Shown one piece after another: positions 42,820-55,778 of a DNA stretch of 64,000 nt (within the stretch, counting starts at the first letter, position 1; each line of letters opens with the position of its first letter). Under the pieces are notes generated by a model. It made no database searches. It saw nothing but the letters and a program-made list of their open reading frames with translations, and was not told the origin of the DNA. This DNA is from Hevea brasiliensis (taxonomy: Eukaryota; Streptophyta; Magnoliopsida; Malpighiales; Euphorbiaceae). Location of the stretch: assembly GCF_030052815.1 (NCBI RefSeq), contig NC_079507.1, positions 49,673,571 to 49,737,570 on the forward strand. Reading direction: 5' to 3'. A program made the position numbers and the translations under genes.

Positions 42820-43669
42820 CCACTGGAACCACCATAAGATCTTTGTAATTGTGGGTTTGTTGTCTTAAAAGCTGCCTTGTACCCTACCTGACTCAACGAT
42901 CATGATTTCGATAGAAACATCTTTGCCTTCATCCAATGCCCATACTCCTGGCATTTCCCTCAGTTGTCCTCACTCATCACCATAGCAATATTGAGGCAAG
43001 ATTGTATGAAATGGCCTAACAATCCACACATAAAATAGAAGTTCGGTAGACGCTCGTATCTAAACTGGATCCTTTCAAGAGAACTATCTGGTTTTTTATT
43101 AGTGAATGCTTCCAACTAAGTTTTTTTTTTTAAATCCACCTCTACCCTCATTCTCAGACAGCTCCCAACAGAAATATCATAATCCGGAGCAAGATCGACA
43201 TTAATGAGGTTTTTGAACAACTTACCTATAGTAATTGCACTTGGCTTCGTCATTTGATTGAGGGGAAGGCCATGCACTTGTAACCAGAATGGACAGGATG
43301 AAAAATCCAATTCCTCTAATCGCATCTGCGAAGACCAATTCTTTAATACCAATAGATAATTGCTAATGGACCATAGTTCCCCTTCAGTTACTCTGCGTTT
43401 ATCCCTTTCATGGGATAAGGTAAACATGAAGACGTTTTTCATAGGGGCTGCACTTGAAAATCAAAAGCAAGGTTCCAAATCTACTTTAAAACATTTCTCA
43501 CATGGGACTCAGAAAAATTTCTTGAGGAGAGAATTTTCCCCACCAGCTGGACACTAGATAAGTTAGTTGCTGCTTAGTTATCTGATTGAAGCTCCAGCAT
43601 AATGTCTTCCCAAGAAAGGGAACTTGTTTTTTCACATAAAGCATTTAAGGCTATGGGTAGTGGATCCAT
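42820..43669 (-). pseudogene. LINE ORF1, N-terminal half (DUF4283-like, broken)
   Basis: The likely start is at 43669 (MDPLPIALNAL), with a stop about 30 codons later. Further on, 43116-43442 encodes a typical plant-L1 DUF4283 segment (MKNVFMFTLSHERDKRRV, CPFWLQVHGLP, IGKLFKNL). A run near 43120-43130 shifts the frame. A zinc-knuckle-like region should follow at about 42990-43050. ORF1 is the RNA-binding partner of ORF2. Confidence 0.8.
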
Positions 43670-43869
43670 GAAGTAAAAGAGGAGATAATAAAGACAAGAG
43701 GGTAAAACAAACGAAAAAAATTATGAACAGAGAAGGAAGAAAACAACAAGAAAGTTGGGTGTCAATGAATTTGAAAAACTCTACTGAAAAATTCTACACT
43801 CCGGCAAGAGAGAGAGAGAACACTTAAGTTTGGATATCAAATAAGAGACTGAATTGTACTAGCATTATT

Positions 43870-44577
43870 TAATGTGTTTTGCACCTTGTCTTGCATATTG
43901 TATGTATTCGTACACTATAATTTTATATAATTATAATAATCATAATTTTATAATTTATAAATATATTTAATTTGTAATAATTATATTTTATATATAAATT
44001 TAACTTTTTAGTGTAGCTTTATATCTATAAATATTTTAAATAATTATAAAATAATATCATAATTAAAAAAAAAAGAGTTTATCAAAATTAAAATTTAAAT
44101 AAATTCTAATATTTCATTATTATTCTATTAACTTAAACTAAGAATATATGAACTTTCACTGTCATTAGTCATATTAATTTGAAGTAATTATGAATTTTAT
44201 AGGAAAGTCTATCAAAGTGAAGATATCCCAATATGTTTAATAAGAGTCAAATCAGCATCAAAAGATGACTTTTTGGTCATAATGTCTTCTCAATAGCCAT
44301 TGAATGTATAGCCTAGCAATAGAAATGAAGCATTTCAATTATGAGATTAAACAAAACTCACATAATATCTACAAGAAAAGAAATATTAGAAGCAAAATAA
44401 GATCATTTAAAAGAGTAGTATTTCAATGTTAAACAATCAATCTCAATCTCACCTAAACATTGTGGTCCATAATAGATGAAATAATTTCAAAACCAAAGTT
44501 ATTGCATGGCGGATAACTCCATCTTAAAAACTTTAATAGGACCTCAGTTTAGACACTTAAACACCCATTAATGCAAT
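43870..44577. other. AT-rich intergenic DNA
   Basis: No frame or terminal repeats recognised between the LINE target duplication and the next LTR. Confidence 0.5.
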
Positions 44578-44582
44578 GTAAG

Positions 44583-47500
44583 TGTAACACCCCGAATTTT
44601 TCTGAGCTCTGAATAGTACCATTTTTCAGTTAGTAAATAGTACTATTCAAAGCTAGTTTGAAGACTAAAAATAAGATGAAAATTAATTGAAAATAAGCAG
44701 AATAAAAATAAAGTGACACTCAGATTATGAACTTAATTGGTATTACAGAAAAAGGATTGACTGTAACTCGATGAGGGGCATTTTGGTCATTTGACACCTA
44801 GAGTTGACTTTTGACCAAAATGTCAATTAAATTAAGTGAAATTAATGTAATAAAATATGAAGAAATTTTGATGAAAATTTAAATAAAAATGTGTAAAAAA
44901 AAGAAGAAAAAGAAAAGAAATGAAAACCTAATTAAAATTATGACATAAGCATGACCAAATTAAAAATAAAATTTAAAAAGAAGATAAGTATATAAGAAAG
45001 AGACAAAACCCTAAAATGAAAAGCTTTCTTCTTCTCTCCCTTTCACATATGCCACCCACCCTCTCTCCTTGTCTTCCTCCATTACTTCTCTTCCAAAGCT
45101 CCATTTCCCTTAGATTTCTTCCATATTTCCCCTAATCCCCAACACTAAAACTGCTTCTTGGACCTTGCTAGAGTGATTAGAAGTAAAAAGAAGAAGAGAA
45201 ATTGAAGATTTGGAAGCTTGAAGAATTGGCCAAGTGAGATTAGTTCTATCTCCACCTTTCTTTCTTTTTCTAACAAATAAATTGAGTTAAATAGCGAGGG
45301 AATTGCATGAAAATTTGAAGAGATCATGCATGAATAGAAGAAAACGAAATTGGGTCAACCTAGAAAATTTGGGGATTTTGATATTTTCATGAAGTTAAGC
45401 ATGAATCTTAGTGTGAAATGAAGTATATGTATGAAAAGTATTTTGGATTGCATGAGATTTGCATGAAATTAGGGATTGGAAAAATTAAGGTTTGGAAATT
45501 TTGGAAAAATTAGGGTTTTGATACCATGAAGTCTAATTAGTGTTTTTGAGGCCAAATATTGATCAAATTATGTGTATTGAGCATGAAATGAAGTTGGTTG
45601 TCGAGTTGAATTAATGAATTAGAAATTGGTCAATATGCTGAATTCTGGACCTTTGAGTCCAGATGAGCATAAGTAGAGTTACATAGGTCCAATTGGTGTG
45701 AGGCCAATTGGAGATGAAACTTAAGACATAATGCCACAATTTTCATGAAGAAAGCCTACCCATAAAATGACCATAGGATATCCTAATTCAACCTTGAATC
45801 CGGAATGACAATTCTGGACAGAAGCAAAACGATCACGTGAACAGTAATATTAAAATTGTCATAACTCACTCTAGGAAACTCTAATTGACCTAATTCTTAA
45901 ACCCATGGAAATCTAAGACATAGGAGAACATTTCATATGAAGAACTTAAGGCCAAATTATGAACTTAACTCAACCAAATTGCTGGACAAATTTGGATCAA
46001 CAAATCTGCCCTGTACCAGAACCAAACCTGAAAATCCTGAATTTTGGATACCTGACTAGTTTTCATAAAAATAACATAACTCAAGCTACAAAACTGAAAA
46101 TGTAGTAATTCCAAAGCCAAAATCCTCATAAGACATAGAATTAAAACTTTTCTCTTTTGACCAGAACCTAGAACTTAAGGCAACTTAGAGAAATTGTTAG
46201 GACAAGCTAGCGGTAACAATGCTGAAAATTTGAAATCCAGCAGACTTGTCTCATGACCTCCGGATACTTAATAGGTCATAACTTCTTCTAGAAAACTTCA
46301 ATTGAGATGAATCAAATTGATTTGGAAACCTAAGACAATGATCTAAAACTTTTTTTTAGGGACTTGAATCAAAATTTGAGCCTAAGATACTCAGATATGG
46401 GATGTAAGATTTGGTAAAAATTCTGACAACATTGATCTGCAGAATTCAATGCCTGGAACAACATTAGTAATTTGACCATATCTAGAGTTACAAAACTCTA
46501 AATTGAATTATTCAAAAAGGAAATTAAAGGTCAAACATAGGAGAACAACTTTCATGAAGAAAGTGAGGCTAAATTGAATCTATATCTTGGCCAAATTGTT
46601 AGGAGAAATTAAGACATCAATTCTGGAAATTTAGGAAACTTTCAGAAATGACTTGAAAAGTGATAATAACTTGACATAAGTGGATTAATGATCACATGAA
46701 CCACATGAATATGTGATTGGGACTTATGTCCCCATTATGAATAATGCACTAATGCTATGAGCATGAATAACACGTGAAATGAAATAATAAGTATAAAGAT
46801 GTTAAAATTGCCCTTATATGCCTAGACTTATGTGTATGAGTTGGATCGATTGACATGTCAATTAGGGACTACAAATGCAATACTGCCCTTGGCTTTTGAG
46901 CCTACTTCATGAGTGATCATTGATAGATAATGTATGTCTGATATGATTATTCTTCTGGCGTTTATGTCTGCCCGTTGGCTTTATACCCTGCATGGTTTTA
47001 TTGGCTTTATGCTTACCTGCTGGCTTTATATCTGACAGATGTATACATGATAAGCATTTGGGGTGTCTAACTAGTATACTCCCGTGTATCCAGTTTTTTT
47101 TACAGTCTGTTATAGGTTGCTTGGGCAATGAAATGAGTGAATTTAACTGAATATCAAACAAATAAATGGAAAAGACCAATAAACTGTAAAACACTCATAA
47201 ATCATGAAATGCATTCCTATTATGGTATCATACATATGAAACATGCATTCCTATTTTTACAGTCTGTTATAGGTTGATTTTTCACGCGTTGGTACTGGAG
47301 ATGAAGCCCAATAGTGATCAGATCTGCAGTAGGAGAGTGGTCACCTCAGCTGTTCATTTTGGTAGGGCCCATGGACATCAGATATATGTATTCATTTTGA
47401 GCATTGTAAATAAGAAAGTTTGTAATTCATTTTGAGATTGTATAAGTTATGTAACTTATGTACTTGAACTTTATAAATGAAATGAGATGATTTCTACATG

Positions 47501-47683
47501 AATGATTATGAAAAATTTATATGAGTGGATGAAGGCATGATGAGATATGAATTAAAATGACTGAATTAAAATATAATGACATTAAAGCTAATAATAAATA
47601 AGACAAGATAAGATAAGATGATCCGGCATAGAATATGATATTCATTGCTTGGCTACACTGTAGACCAGGCAAGGGGTGTTGCA
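44583..47683 (+). mobile_element. Probable solo LTR, Ty3/gypsy type
   Basis: Starts TGTAACACCCCG and ends GGGGTGTTGCA; length 3101 bp. The flanks GTAAG (44578-44582) and ATAAG (47684-47688) form a 5-bp target duplication with one mismatch. It contains the CCAATTGGTGTGAGGCCAAT block shared with G1 LTRs (about 11370) but is otherwise distinct. There is no PBS or PPT on either side. Internal short repeats include TTGGCTTTAT-type units at 46975-47030 and TACAGTCTGTTATAGGTT at 47100 and 47257. The frame 46907-47194 (minus) lies across these repeats and is not a gene. Confidence 0.7.
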
Positions 47684-48666
47684 ATAAGGGAATTTTAAAG
47701 CATCTTGCTAGGATAATACAAAATAGTGGTATTAATTTGCTACACAGAATAATGGTTTCAAATTTGGATTGAGGAGGCTCATGTGTCTATTACCTCTCTG
47801 ATTGATCTTGATATACTTTCTTTGATTTAATGTATATTTTCCTTGTTTTTTTTTTTATGAAAAAATTTGAAAAAAAATCGCTAACTTCAAATATGAGGTA
47901 GAGAAGATATGATCTAAAGTTAAGAAAAATGAGCAAAATGGGTGAGAATTTCCACCAACCATTTCTCAACTAATTGGATAATGCATCCTGCATTGCCAAT
48001 CTTCATCAATATATGATCTGATGCACAGCTACAAAATAAATCACTTGAGATGAATTTCAAAATTCATAAAAAGAATGACGTAGAAGTACATTAAACTACT
48101 TGTCCCCAAAAAATAAGTATGCATGAAACAATAATATCTGCATTTGAATCAATATGCTTCTATAATTACACTAGACATTGAAAACCACAATAAGTCATAC
48201 TTTAAGAAATCAAACATGTAACAAAAAATATCATTAATTTAATTATCCACCATAATTAAATCTTGGCCATACTCTACATTCTTGTTGTTTGCATTTTCAT
48301 GGAATATGTGAAATTCAATTAGTTCCATTTATACCAATAAATTCAAGCCTTCAAAAGTGTCAAAAGTTTTAATCCTCACCTCAAACATCCAAACAAATTG
48401 TCACACGGCATGAACTGTCTGTTGGTGTATTGCTCATAATAATATACAATATTATAAGTTATAATCCTAATCCAACAAATACTCTTGAAGTCTATTATAT
48501 ATTACAATCATATATATAAGAGTTTCCACTAAAGGAGAATTTATATATATACATATTTTCTTGTCCATATCATTAGCAATAAATTTTTTCAATATCCTTA
48601 ATTAACTATTGTATTATTTGTAATATTAGAAAATCTTAATTAGTGCTATAAAAATGAAATGAAGCT

Positions 48667-48710
<44 letters not shown>

Positions 48711-48971
48711 AATTAGAAATCTAATATTTTTATTTTATACTTGTTCTTTTCCAATCCCTTCAAATTAAATCCCTCCGATAGTTTGCATTTTTTATTTTTT
48801 ACTTATTAATTTTTTATTTTAGATAATTACTTCTTATAAAATTTTCTATTTAATTGAAGTTATAGTATAAGTAGGATTAAAAATTTTAAATTCATATGAA
48901 TTCTAAAATTAAGAATTTTAAATTTATTCAAACAATAAAATTATTTTAAATAATAAAAATATAATCGTAAT
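47684..48971. other. Intergenic, no gene seen
   Basis: AT-rich with a (TA)n run at 48671-48708. Nothing else was recognised. Confidence 0.5.
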
Positions 48972-49879
48972 TGCCATGACCTAACTCTATGGGCTGGCCT
49001 GACACTATAACATGAGCCGGCATAAAACCTCTAAGATCCATATTAAGACTTACTATTCCCAAACCCATAACCTGGACCAAATTCAAGGTCCAACATGCAA
49101 AATAAAATAAAATAAAATATTATAAATTTGTTTGATCCAACTCAATGTGATAACTATCACAAATTCACAGCTAGGGCAGTCTAGCTCAATCTTGATACCC
49201 AGTATGCACAAACCATTTAATTTTCATTAATTGACATATTACATATACACTGGTGTCACAATGAAGTTCTAATAATTAAACAAATACATAAATAAATAAA
49301 CAAATGAACACCAATAAAACTATTAACTAAGAAGCATCATGACCTGCAGAGAAAAATGTATGTCATACTCGAAAATAAACATGCTCCTCCTATAAATTGG
49401 AAAAAAAATATATATATATATTTGAACATGAATGAACGTTCGACTCAGAGAATTTATATATTAATTATAAGTGCAATTTCTACAACTACCTAAAACTAGT
49501 ATGATCTTATTGTGAAATGCACAACCATCACATACAATAGATAATTCATCCAATATTCATACAAGAAAAAAATTTGGAGCCACGCACACACTCTGTATAT
49601 CACATCAATACATAAATATGAGAACTGATCTCCTATATAGCTTTCTTATTCCAAATCTCACCAGCAAGCTCAATTTAAGCTGGACTTTTGCTTAAATCTA
49701 TATGTGGGGACCAGTGAGATCAACGCAGAGTTGTGTCTCACCCGGACTTTCCATAACCATAACGATCGGGTTCCAGTGAGACCAGCTCAATCAGTGACTA
49801 CCCATCCAATTCATATCCATCATATAAACCCCCCCCCCCCCCCCACACACACACACACACACACACACAAAAAAGCATA

Positions 49880-49918
<39 letters not shown>

Positions 49919-50157
49919 TCTAAATTATCTTCAAGGCAGCAAATATAAATAATTAACAGCAATTAAATATGTAACAACAAGAATGCCCTAATATATTTTA
50001 ACTAATTATATGCATAAATAAATATTTATAAAAATGCATGATTATGCTAGATATATAAATAATACTGAAATTACAAAAATAACCAATATCTAACTCACCA
50101 ACCGATTAACTCAACTGTGGCTAATCTGGCTAGAAGGAGGAGATGACAGGCCCAGTT
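48972..50157 (-). repeat. Family G3 LTR fragment, minus orientation
   Basis: Begins TGCCATGACC (mutated LTR end on the complement) and matches 13344-13931 and 17769-18028 in order. It carries a C run (49829-49844), a (CA)n run to 49869 and a (TA)n run at 49882-49916. It is cut at 50157 by the next LTR and does not resume before the window ends. Confidence 0.65.
49829..49916. repeat. Compound microsatellite (C)n-(CA)n-(TA)n
   Basis: A run of 16 C is followed by about 13 CA units, an A-rich spacer, then about 17 TA units. Confidence 0.92.
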
Positions 50158-51183
50158 GATACACTTGTATCATATAGTTATTTTAAGGCACTATTGCACT
50201 GTATTCCATAGCATTTAGGTAGTCAATTGCATACATTTTACTTAGTTTCATTAGTTTTTGTTAATTTGGTTAATATCTGCTTAATTTCGTATTTTCTATG
50301 TCTTTTTCAGGTTTTTTTAAGGGAAATCTAAGGCATGGAAGTCAATTGGACGAGTTTGGAAAGCAAAAAAAGCAAGAGAAGCTACTGCATAACATTACAC
50401 AGGTCGTGTAAGGGCAGAGCCTAACTCGTGTAACCCTCTGGCCAAGAAGAACTTAAGAAGACAAAGAGAAGCCACAGTATACGGGTCGTGTAATAGGCCT
50501 TGTGTACCTCACATGCCCTCATGTAACTTTCTAGAAGCTAAAACCTAAAAAGCAAAGGAAGGACAGCAGCACACGAGCCGTGCTAATGACCCCTTGTAAA
50601 CCACAACAACCTCATATAACTTGCTGCCTCCTTATGAACAAAGCCTGAAATTAGTCCAAAAACTTATGCAGCCTAGGATCGTGCAGTGCCACACAGGCCA
50701 TGTACTTTGTAGCAGACAAAGTTCTGATACGATTTCAACTCCCTTTCACACATTTCGAACAGACTTTTAAGGCTCTTAGGACTCTGAAACTTAGCTCTAA
50801 AGCACCTGATATAAATATCAGAAGATCGAAACATGCAGAGGAGCCTTTAGATCAAGATGGAATTAGTTTTAGTTTATAAATCCTAGTTTTCTAAGCAACT
50901 TGAAGAGAATATGCATCAACATCAAGGAGAAGGCTTCTCAGCTGAAGTTCCAAAAGTTCAAGGTTGCAGAATCTTTATTCTAGGTTCTTTTATTATATTT
51001 CTTCAAATTGTCTTATGTTTTTTTATTTTAATTTCAATATATTTGTTAAACTCACTATGAGTGAGTAGTTTGTTTAATTCTAGAATTAGGAGAGTAGCAT
51101 TCTTAATTTCTGTTATGGATATATACTGAGTTTATTTAATGAATTTGAGTTTTGTTCTTTGATTCCATATTCTGTGTTCTTAA
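50158..51183 (+). repeat. Tat/Athila-like gypsy LTR, 5' part
   Basis: Starts TGATACACTTG and shares layout with the solo LTR at 3023: a TAGTTA/TTAGT-rich start, an exon-like stretch beginning GGAAATCTAAGG, then a block of repeated CGTGTAA/ACACGAG words (50399, 50424, 50484 and further). It ends at an inserted G1 LTR at 51184. The open stretch 50340-50950 has no recognisable protein. Confidence 0.65.
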
Positions 51184-52049
51184 TGTAACACCCCTATGTT
51201 CGGTAGTGCGTTCTACTGTTCCAGTGACCAGTGTTGTCCGGACAGCTAGGATGCCTAGAACTACACTTAGATATGGATGAAGAGACATAAAATAATGAAA
51301 TACAAGAAAAGAAAATACAAGAAAAATAAAGGAAAAATGATAGCAATAAAATGTAACCAAGTTAAACGAGCCGAGAACCCTAGCGATGGGTGACTGTACC
51401 GGGAAGTTGCGGCGTGGACCGTTGACTAGCCCTAGACCTTGGAGAACCCTGAAAAATATTTTTAAGACATAATTAAATACTTATTGAAGTATAAAAATCA
51501 TTAGAAATATCAAAGAAAAATTAATTAATTAGTACAAAGAAAAACAAGAAATTGAGAAAATGATAAAACTCTGTGTTACCGAAAAATTGGGAATGCAACC
51601 CGAACAGGGGCATTGTGGTCATTTGACACCCTGAGTTGTCTTTTGACCTAAATTTCCATTAAAAATACATGATATTACACTAGGAAAATGTCATGAAAAA
51701 TTAAAATGGTGGTACATAATCCAAATAGCAAAAGATAGGAGGAAAATGTGGGAAATTGGAAATGTTGGAATAAACAAACATTTTAATTGATTTAGTGCTC
51801 CACTAAAGGGATTAGTGGACATATAATATATCATATTTGGGGCAAAAACCACTTCATCCTCAACCTCATAACAAACAGCCATATGAACCACCATTAAAGC
51901 TCCATTGCCGTCCATGGAGCAAGCCACATGCACTCCCATTCCAAGCTTCATTTCACCATAGTTCCTTCACTAAACTTTGCTTATACAACTTGGGCAGTAG
52001 ATAGGCAGCAAGAAATTTAAGTTTTGGTGAGGTTTTGAAGGATTTCAAA
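51184..52049 (+). repeat. G1-type LTR, 5' part, plus orientation
   Basis: TGTAACACCCC with GTTCGGTAGTGCGTTCTACT matches 10542 onward and the complement of 17701 downward. It continues through TAAGTTTTGGTGAGGTTTTGAAG (complement near 16855) and is then interrupted at 52050 by the G2 element. The rest of this LTR should lie beyond the window. Confidence 0.8.
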
Positions 52050-55000
52050 TGTCACACCTTACCCCTCTGTAAGGCATAACATGATCCCGTAGAATACCTA
52101 ATGAACTACCGAACTTCACCTACCGATAACTCATTAAGTACCCTACAAGGGATTTTGAAACAATTTTCTTATTTTTGACAAGTGGTGAGCATTTTCTAGT
52201 AAGTATTTAAAATATTTAGTTAAAATTAAAACTAGTTAATATTTTGATCCTTTTTTGTTTTCCGCAATTTCTATAAAAATTTTGACAGAGTTTCCTCTGT
52301 ATTTTGAGAAAACCGTTCTTCAAATACCTGTAAAAAGCACTTCTAAAAGTTTTTCTCAACCACTACTTCGGTTTCACAATCAAACTCAATCAATTTCACA
52401 ATCATTTCAATAAAATTTTCAAGTTCAAAATTTAATAGTCCCCAAGGTACAGTCAATCAATTTCATACATTCATATTTCTTTAAAGATAAACAATTTATG
52501 TATACATCATACAAAAATTTACATTAAGAAAATCCAAACTAAAGTTTATTACGAATTTTATACAGATTTTGTACAAGCTGCTCAGTGTCTTCACATGTCC
52601 ATACATTTCTGTGCATTACATACATCAAAATAAATATTTACGATTAGGGTATAAATTATACCCGATAGCTTCAAAGCAGAACGATCCTCAATCCTCAGTA
52701 GCTCAATCTGCTGCTCCTCTAGTCTCTGTATCTGCGACAGCAATAGAAGCTATCGCTGAGTACTAAGACTCAGTGGTGCACAACATACTAAAATAATCTT
52801 TATGCAAAACTTAAATCACATTTATTCAAAAATTTGACTAACCATGAGCATTAATCACAAAACATAAATTATGAGATTTTAAAGCAAACCAAGTTCATTT
52901 CAAAATATCAAAACACATTTCATAAATCCCACAGTTAGATCATGCCATTCGAAACAAATAGAATCTCAATAGCCAGAGGCTAAAGAGAAATCACATCACA
53001 AGGCTAGCTAGCTCAAATATATGGATATCCATTCACATCCTCTTCTACTGGCACACCTCAACACTTCTCCAGAGAAGGAATCAAAATTCGAAACTAATTA
53101 CCCCCACTAATCGTGTTAGTGAGGTGTTCAAATATATGGTCATGATACTGTGGTTTCAAAACTTATCTTAACAATTTGTTAAACATTGTCATTTCAAATA
53201 TACACAATAACTTCCAACAATTTAAGTCAAAACATCATAACTAATGTCACAAATAAATTCTTAATAATTCAAAGAAAATGTAAAATACATATTTCATTCA
53301 CTTTATCAACACATTTTAAAGCATAGTGATGTTGTGCACAAACCTCAAATGAGTCGCCTTTTGGCCTTAACTCGACTCCTCGGGTTCTGTCCTGGTATTC
53401 TTTTCCACTGAAACACACAATTTTATAGTGTTTCAGTACCATAATTTAACATAAATCTAAAAATAAATTTAACTTCACAATTACTTAGCTCTAACGTGCT
53501 AAATTCGACGTTCTTTAAATTTTGTGTTTCGGGTTACTATTCACTGCACTATTCAAGTCAAATAGTTGACTTTCTAAGGCTTAATAGGTATGAGAACTCC
53601 AACTTCACCCACATACCACATTTTGGTCATTAAACTTGTTGGTTTTGGTCATTTCCTCAAAGCTTAGGTCATTTTGGCGAAATTGCCAATTTTCGATTTT
53701 GGTGCTCTGAAGTTGCACTATTCCATTGGTCGATCTACTGTTGGAATTTGGCAAAACTTCCTTCATAGAAAATGTTCCTTATTGTCTTAAGTGTATTCTC
53801 ATTTTTGGATCACCCCAATTGGAGTTTTGTAGCTCAAGTTATAGCCAAAATACAATTACTGTTCATGCTGAGATTTTGGTTCTGGCAGATTTTTGGTCCA
53901 ACTTTATTCAGTAATTTGATCAAGTTAAGTTCATAATTTGGTCTAACTTTCTTCATATAAAATGTGTTACTATGTCTTAGGTTTCCATCGGTTCAAGAAT
54001 CACCTAAATCCGAGTTTCCTAGAGAGAGTTATAGGCCTTCAAACATTACTGCTCAAATGGAATTCTGCAGAATCGCAGGTACAGTAACTCAATTTTGCTC
54101 AATAATTTGAATTGGTTATTGGCATAATTTGGGGTGGTGTTCTTCATGAAAGTTTTAGATCTATGTCCTATCTAATTTCTGGTAAAATTTCAGGTCATTT
54201 TGACGTTCCTAACTCGAGTTATGACTAAATGAAGCGATTCGTTCATTTGGTCGATTTAGTCTTGATGTGACTGCTCTCATTTCACTTTGGTCAATTGTTT
54301 TACTAAGTTTTGGTCAGTTTTTGGCCATGGTTCCTTAATGAAAATTGTGCTATTTTATGTCTATTTTCATCTTCAATTGGTGGAATATCAATTGGATTTG
54401 TAAAATTTGAGTTTTGGTCCTTCAAAGTGGGTTTGGTCATGCTGCCAGCAGCATGACCAATTGACCTACGAATTTGGTTTTCCTTTCAACAATTCCCACA
54501 TATCTCTTTTGGTCATTATTGACCATTTTCCATCTCACAATAGACCAAAGTCATCATTTAAGCATTTCTCAAAAATTTGGTTCACAAACCCTAGCATTCA
54601 AACCCCAATCTCACTAACTCTTGCATTTAACCATTTCAATGCCTTTAACTATCATCACTTAACTCATTAAGGTTCATATTCCTATCCAAGTCAATCAAGC
54701 CATGCAAATTACACTCTTCACAATGCTGGCCGAAATTCCCTCTCTTCCTAATCATGCAATATTTTTCAATTTCTTCATATAATCTCATTCATTTCTACCC
54801 TAAATCCATCATATATATATTAAAAGAAAAGTTGGATTAGCTTACCTTAGGTGAGCAGAATTTGTCTATCCAATTCTTCAACTTTGCTTGACCTAATTGC
54901 TCCCAACCTTCTTATCAAAGTTCAAATACAAGTTTTAGTTATGGGATGTAAAGATTTCATGGCAAGATTTAGGGTTTAAGGGAAGCTTTATATGGCTTCA

Positions 55001-55727
55001 ATGGAGGTTTCATTCATGGGGAAGCAAGGGAGGGTTTCGGCTGGTTTGGGTTGGGAGAGAAGATGAGGGAAAATTTTTTTTTCTTTGTTTTATTTTTGTC
55101 TTATTCAATGGATATTTAACTTGGTCAACTTTGGTAGGAAATTAAAAATCAATTGTGACATCATTTTGATGTCATAAAGTAATGTAATTTGCTTTTTCTT
55201 TTTTTTATTTATTTTTTTCTATTAGTTCTTTAATTTAATTCTCGATTCCGAAATTTTCTTTTCTCCATTTTTATTTGACAGTTAGGTCAGGAGTCAGCTC
55301 TCGGGGTCAATTGACCAAATTGCGCCTCGCCGGTTCATCCCGGTTTGCAAATAATTCCATATTTCTTTCGGTTCCCTGACCTAATTATTTGACTGACTTA
55401 ACAGTTCTTTTTCGTGATTTTCTCTTTTCCACTGTGTCCATAAGGGTCCTAAGGACTGTAGCGTCACAATTTACGGTTCGAAATTTGAGTTTAAAATGAC
55501 TTCGCAGTCGTTCCCGGGGAGGTCACCCATCGCTGTGACTCTCGGCTCGTTTAACTTCTTATGTTCTGTTTTTCTTATTTATACTTAACTACTTGAACAT
55601 TACTAATTATTTGTGTTTATGGTTTATCTAATTGTCTTAAGTATGGTTCTAATCCCCTTAATTGTCCGGACTGACACCGATCACCGGAACAGTGAAATCC
55701 ACCAGACTATGCAAACAGGGTGTTACA
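52050..55727 (-). repeat. G2 3' LTR (3678 bp)
   Basis: Runs from TGTCACACC to GGTGTTACA (complement of TGTAACACC ... GGTGTGACA). Small frames within it (53726, 54407) recur in the other LTR only because the LTR is duplicated and show no protein family. Confidence 0.92.
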
Positions 55728-55746
55728 ATTCTCCCCCCCCCCCCTT
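55728..55746 (-). other. Polypurine tract of G2
   Basis: The minus strand reads AAGGGGGGGGGGGGGAGAAT directly before the LTR. The G run is longer than in G1 (six). Confidence 0.88.
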
Positions 55747-55778
55747 AAATAAATTTCGTCTCGAAATTTTACCTGGTA

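Larger units (their letters stand above)
33611..43854 (-). mobile_element. Full-length L1-type LINE, inactive, with nested LTR element
   Basis: The minus-strand order is 5' UTR, ORF1, ORF2 (endonuclease, RT, zf-RVT, RNase H), 3' end and A-tail (T run at 33611-33622). It is flanked by a 15-bp target duplication with one mismatch: TGTACTTGCATTATT at 33596-33610 and TGTACTAGCATTATT at 43855-43869. Removing the nested 38547-42819 insertion leaves about 5.97 kb, a normal plant L1 length, so this is a complete insertion and not a 5'-truncated one. Premature stops and frameshifts in both ORFs show it is dead. Confidence 0.92.

Noticed and set aside
46907..47194. 95-codon minus-strand frame
   Set aside because: Within the probable solo LTR and built largely on its short internal repeats.
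50400..50720. CGTGTAA-rich stretch as a possible gene or RNA
   Set aside because: The position and word pattern match the internal part of a Tat/Athila-like LTR, and no frame shows a family.
53726..53914. 62-codon frame, with a related frame at 62200-62511
   Set aside because: Again the two LTR copies; the reading frame is not kept between them and there are no motifs.
54407..54670. 87-codon frame conserved at 62983-63246
   Set aside because: The two copies are the same place in the two G2 LTRs; conservation follows from LTR duplication. No protein family is recognisable.
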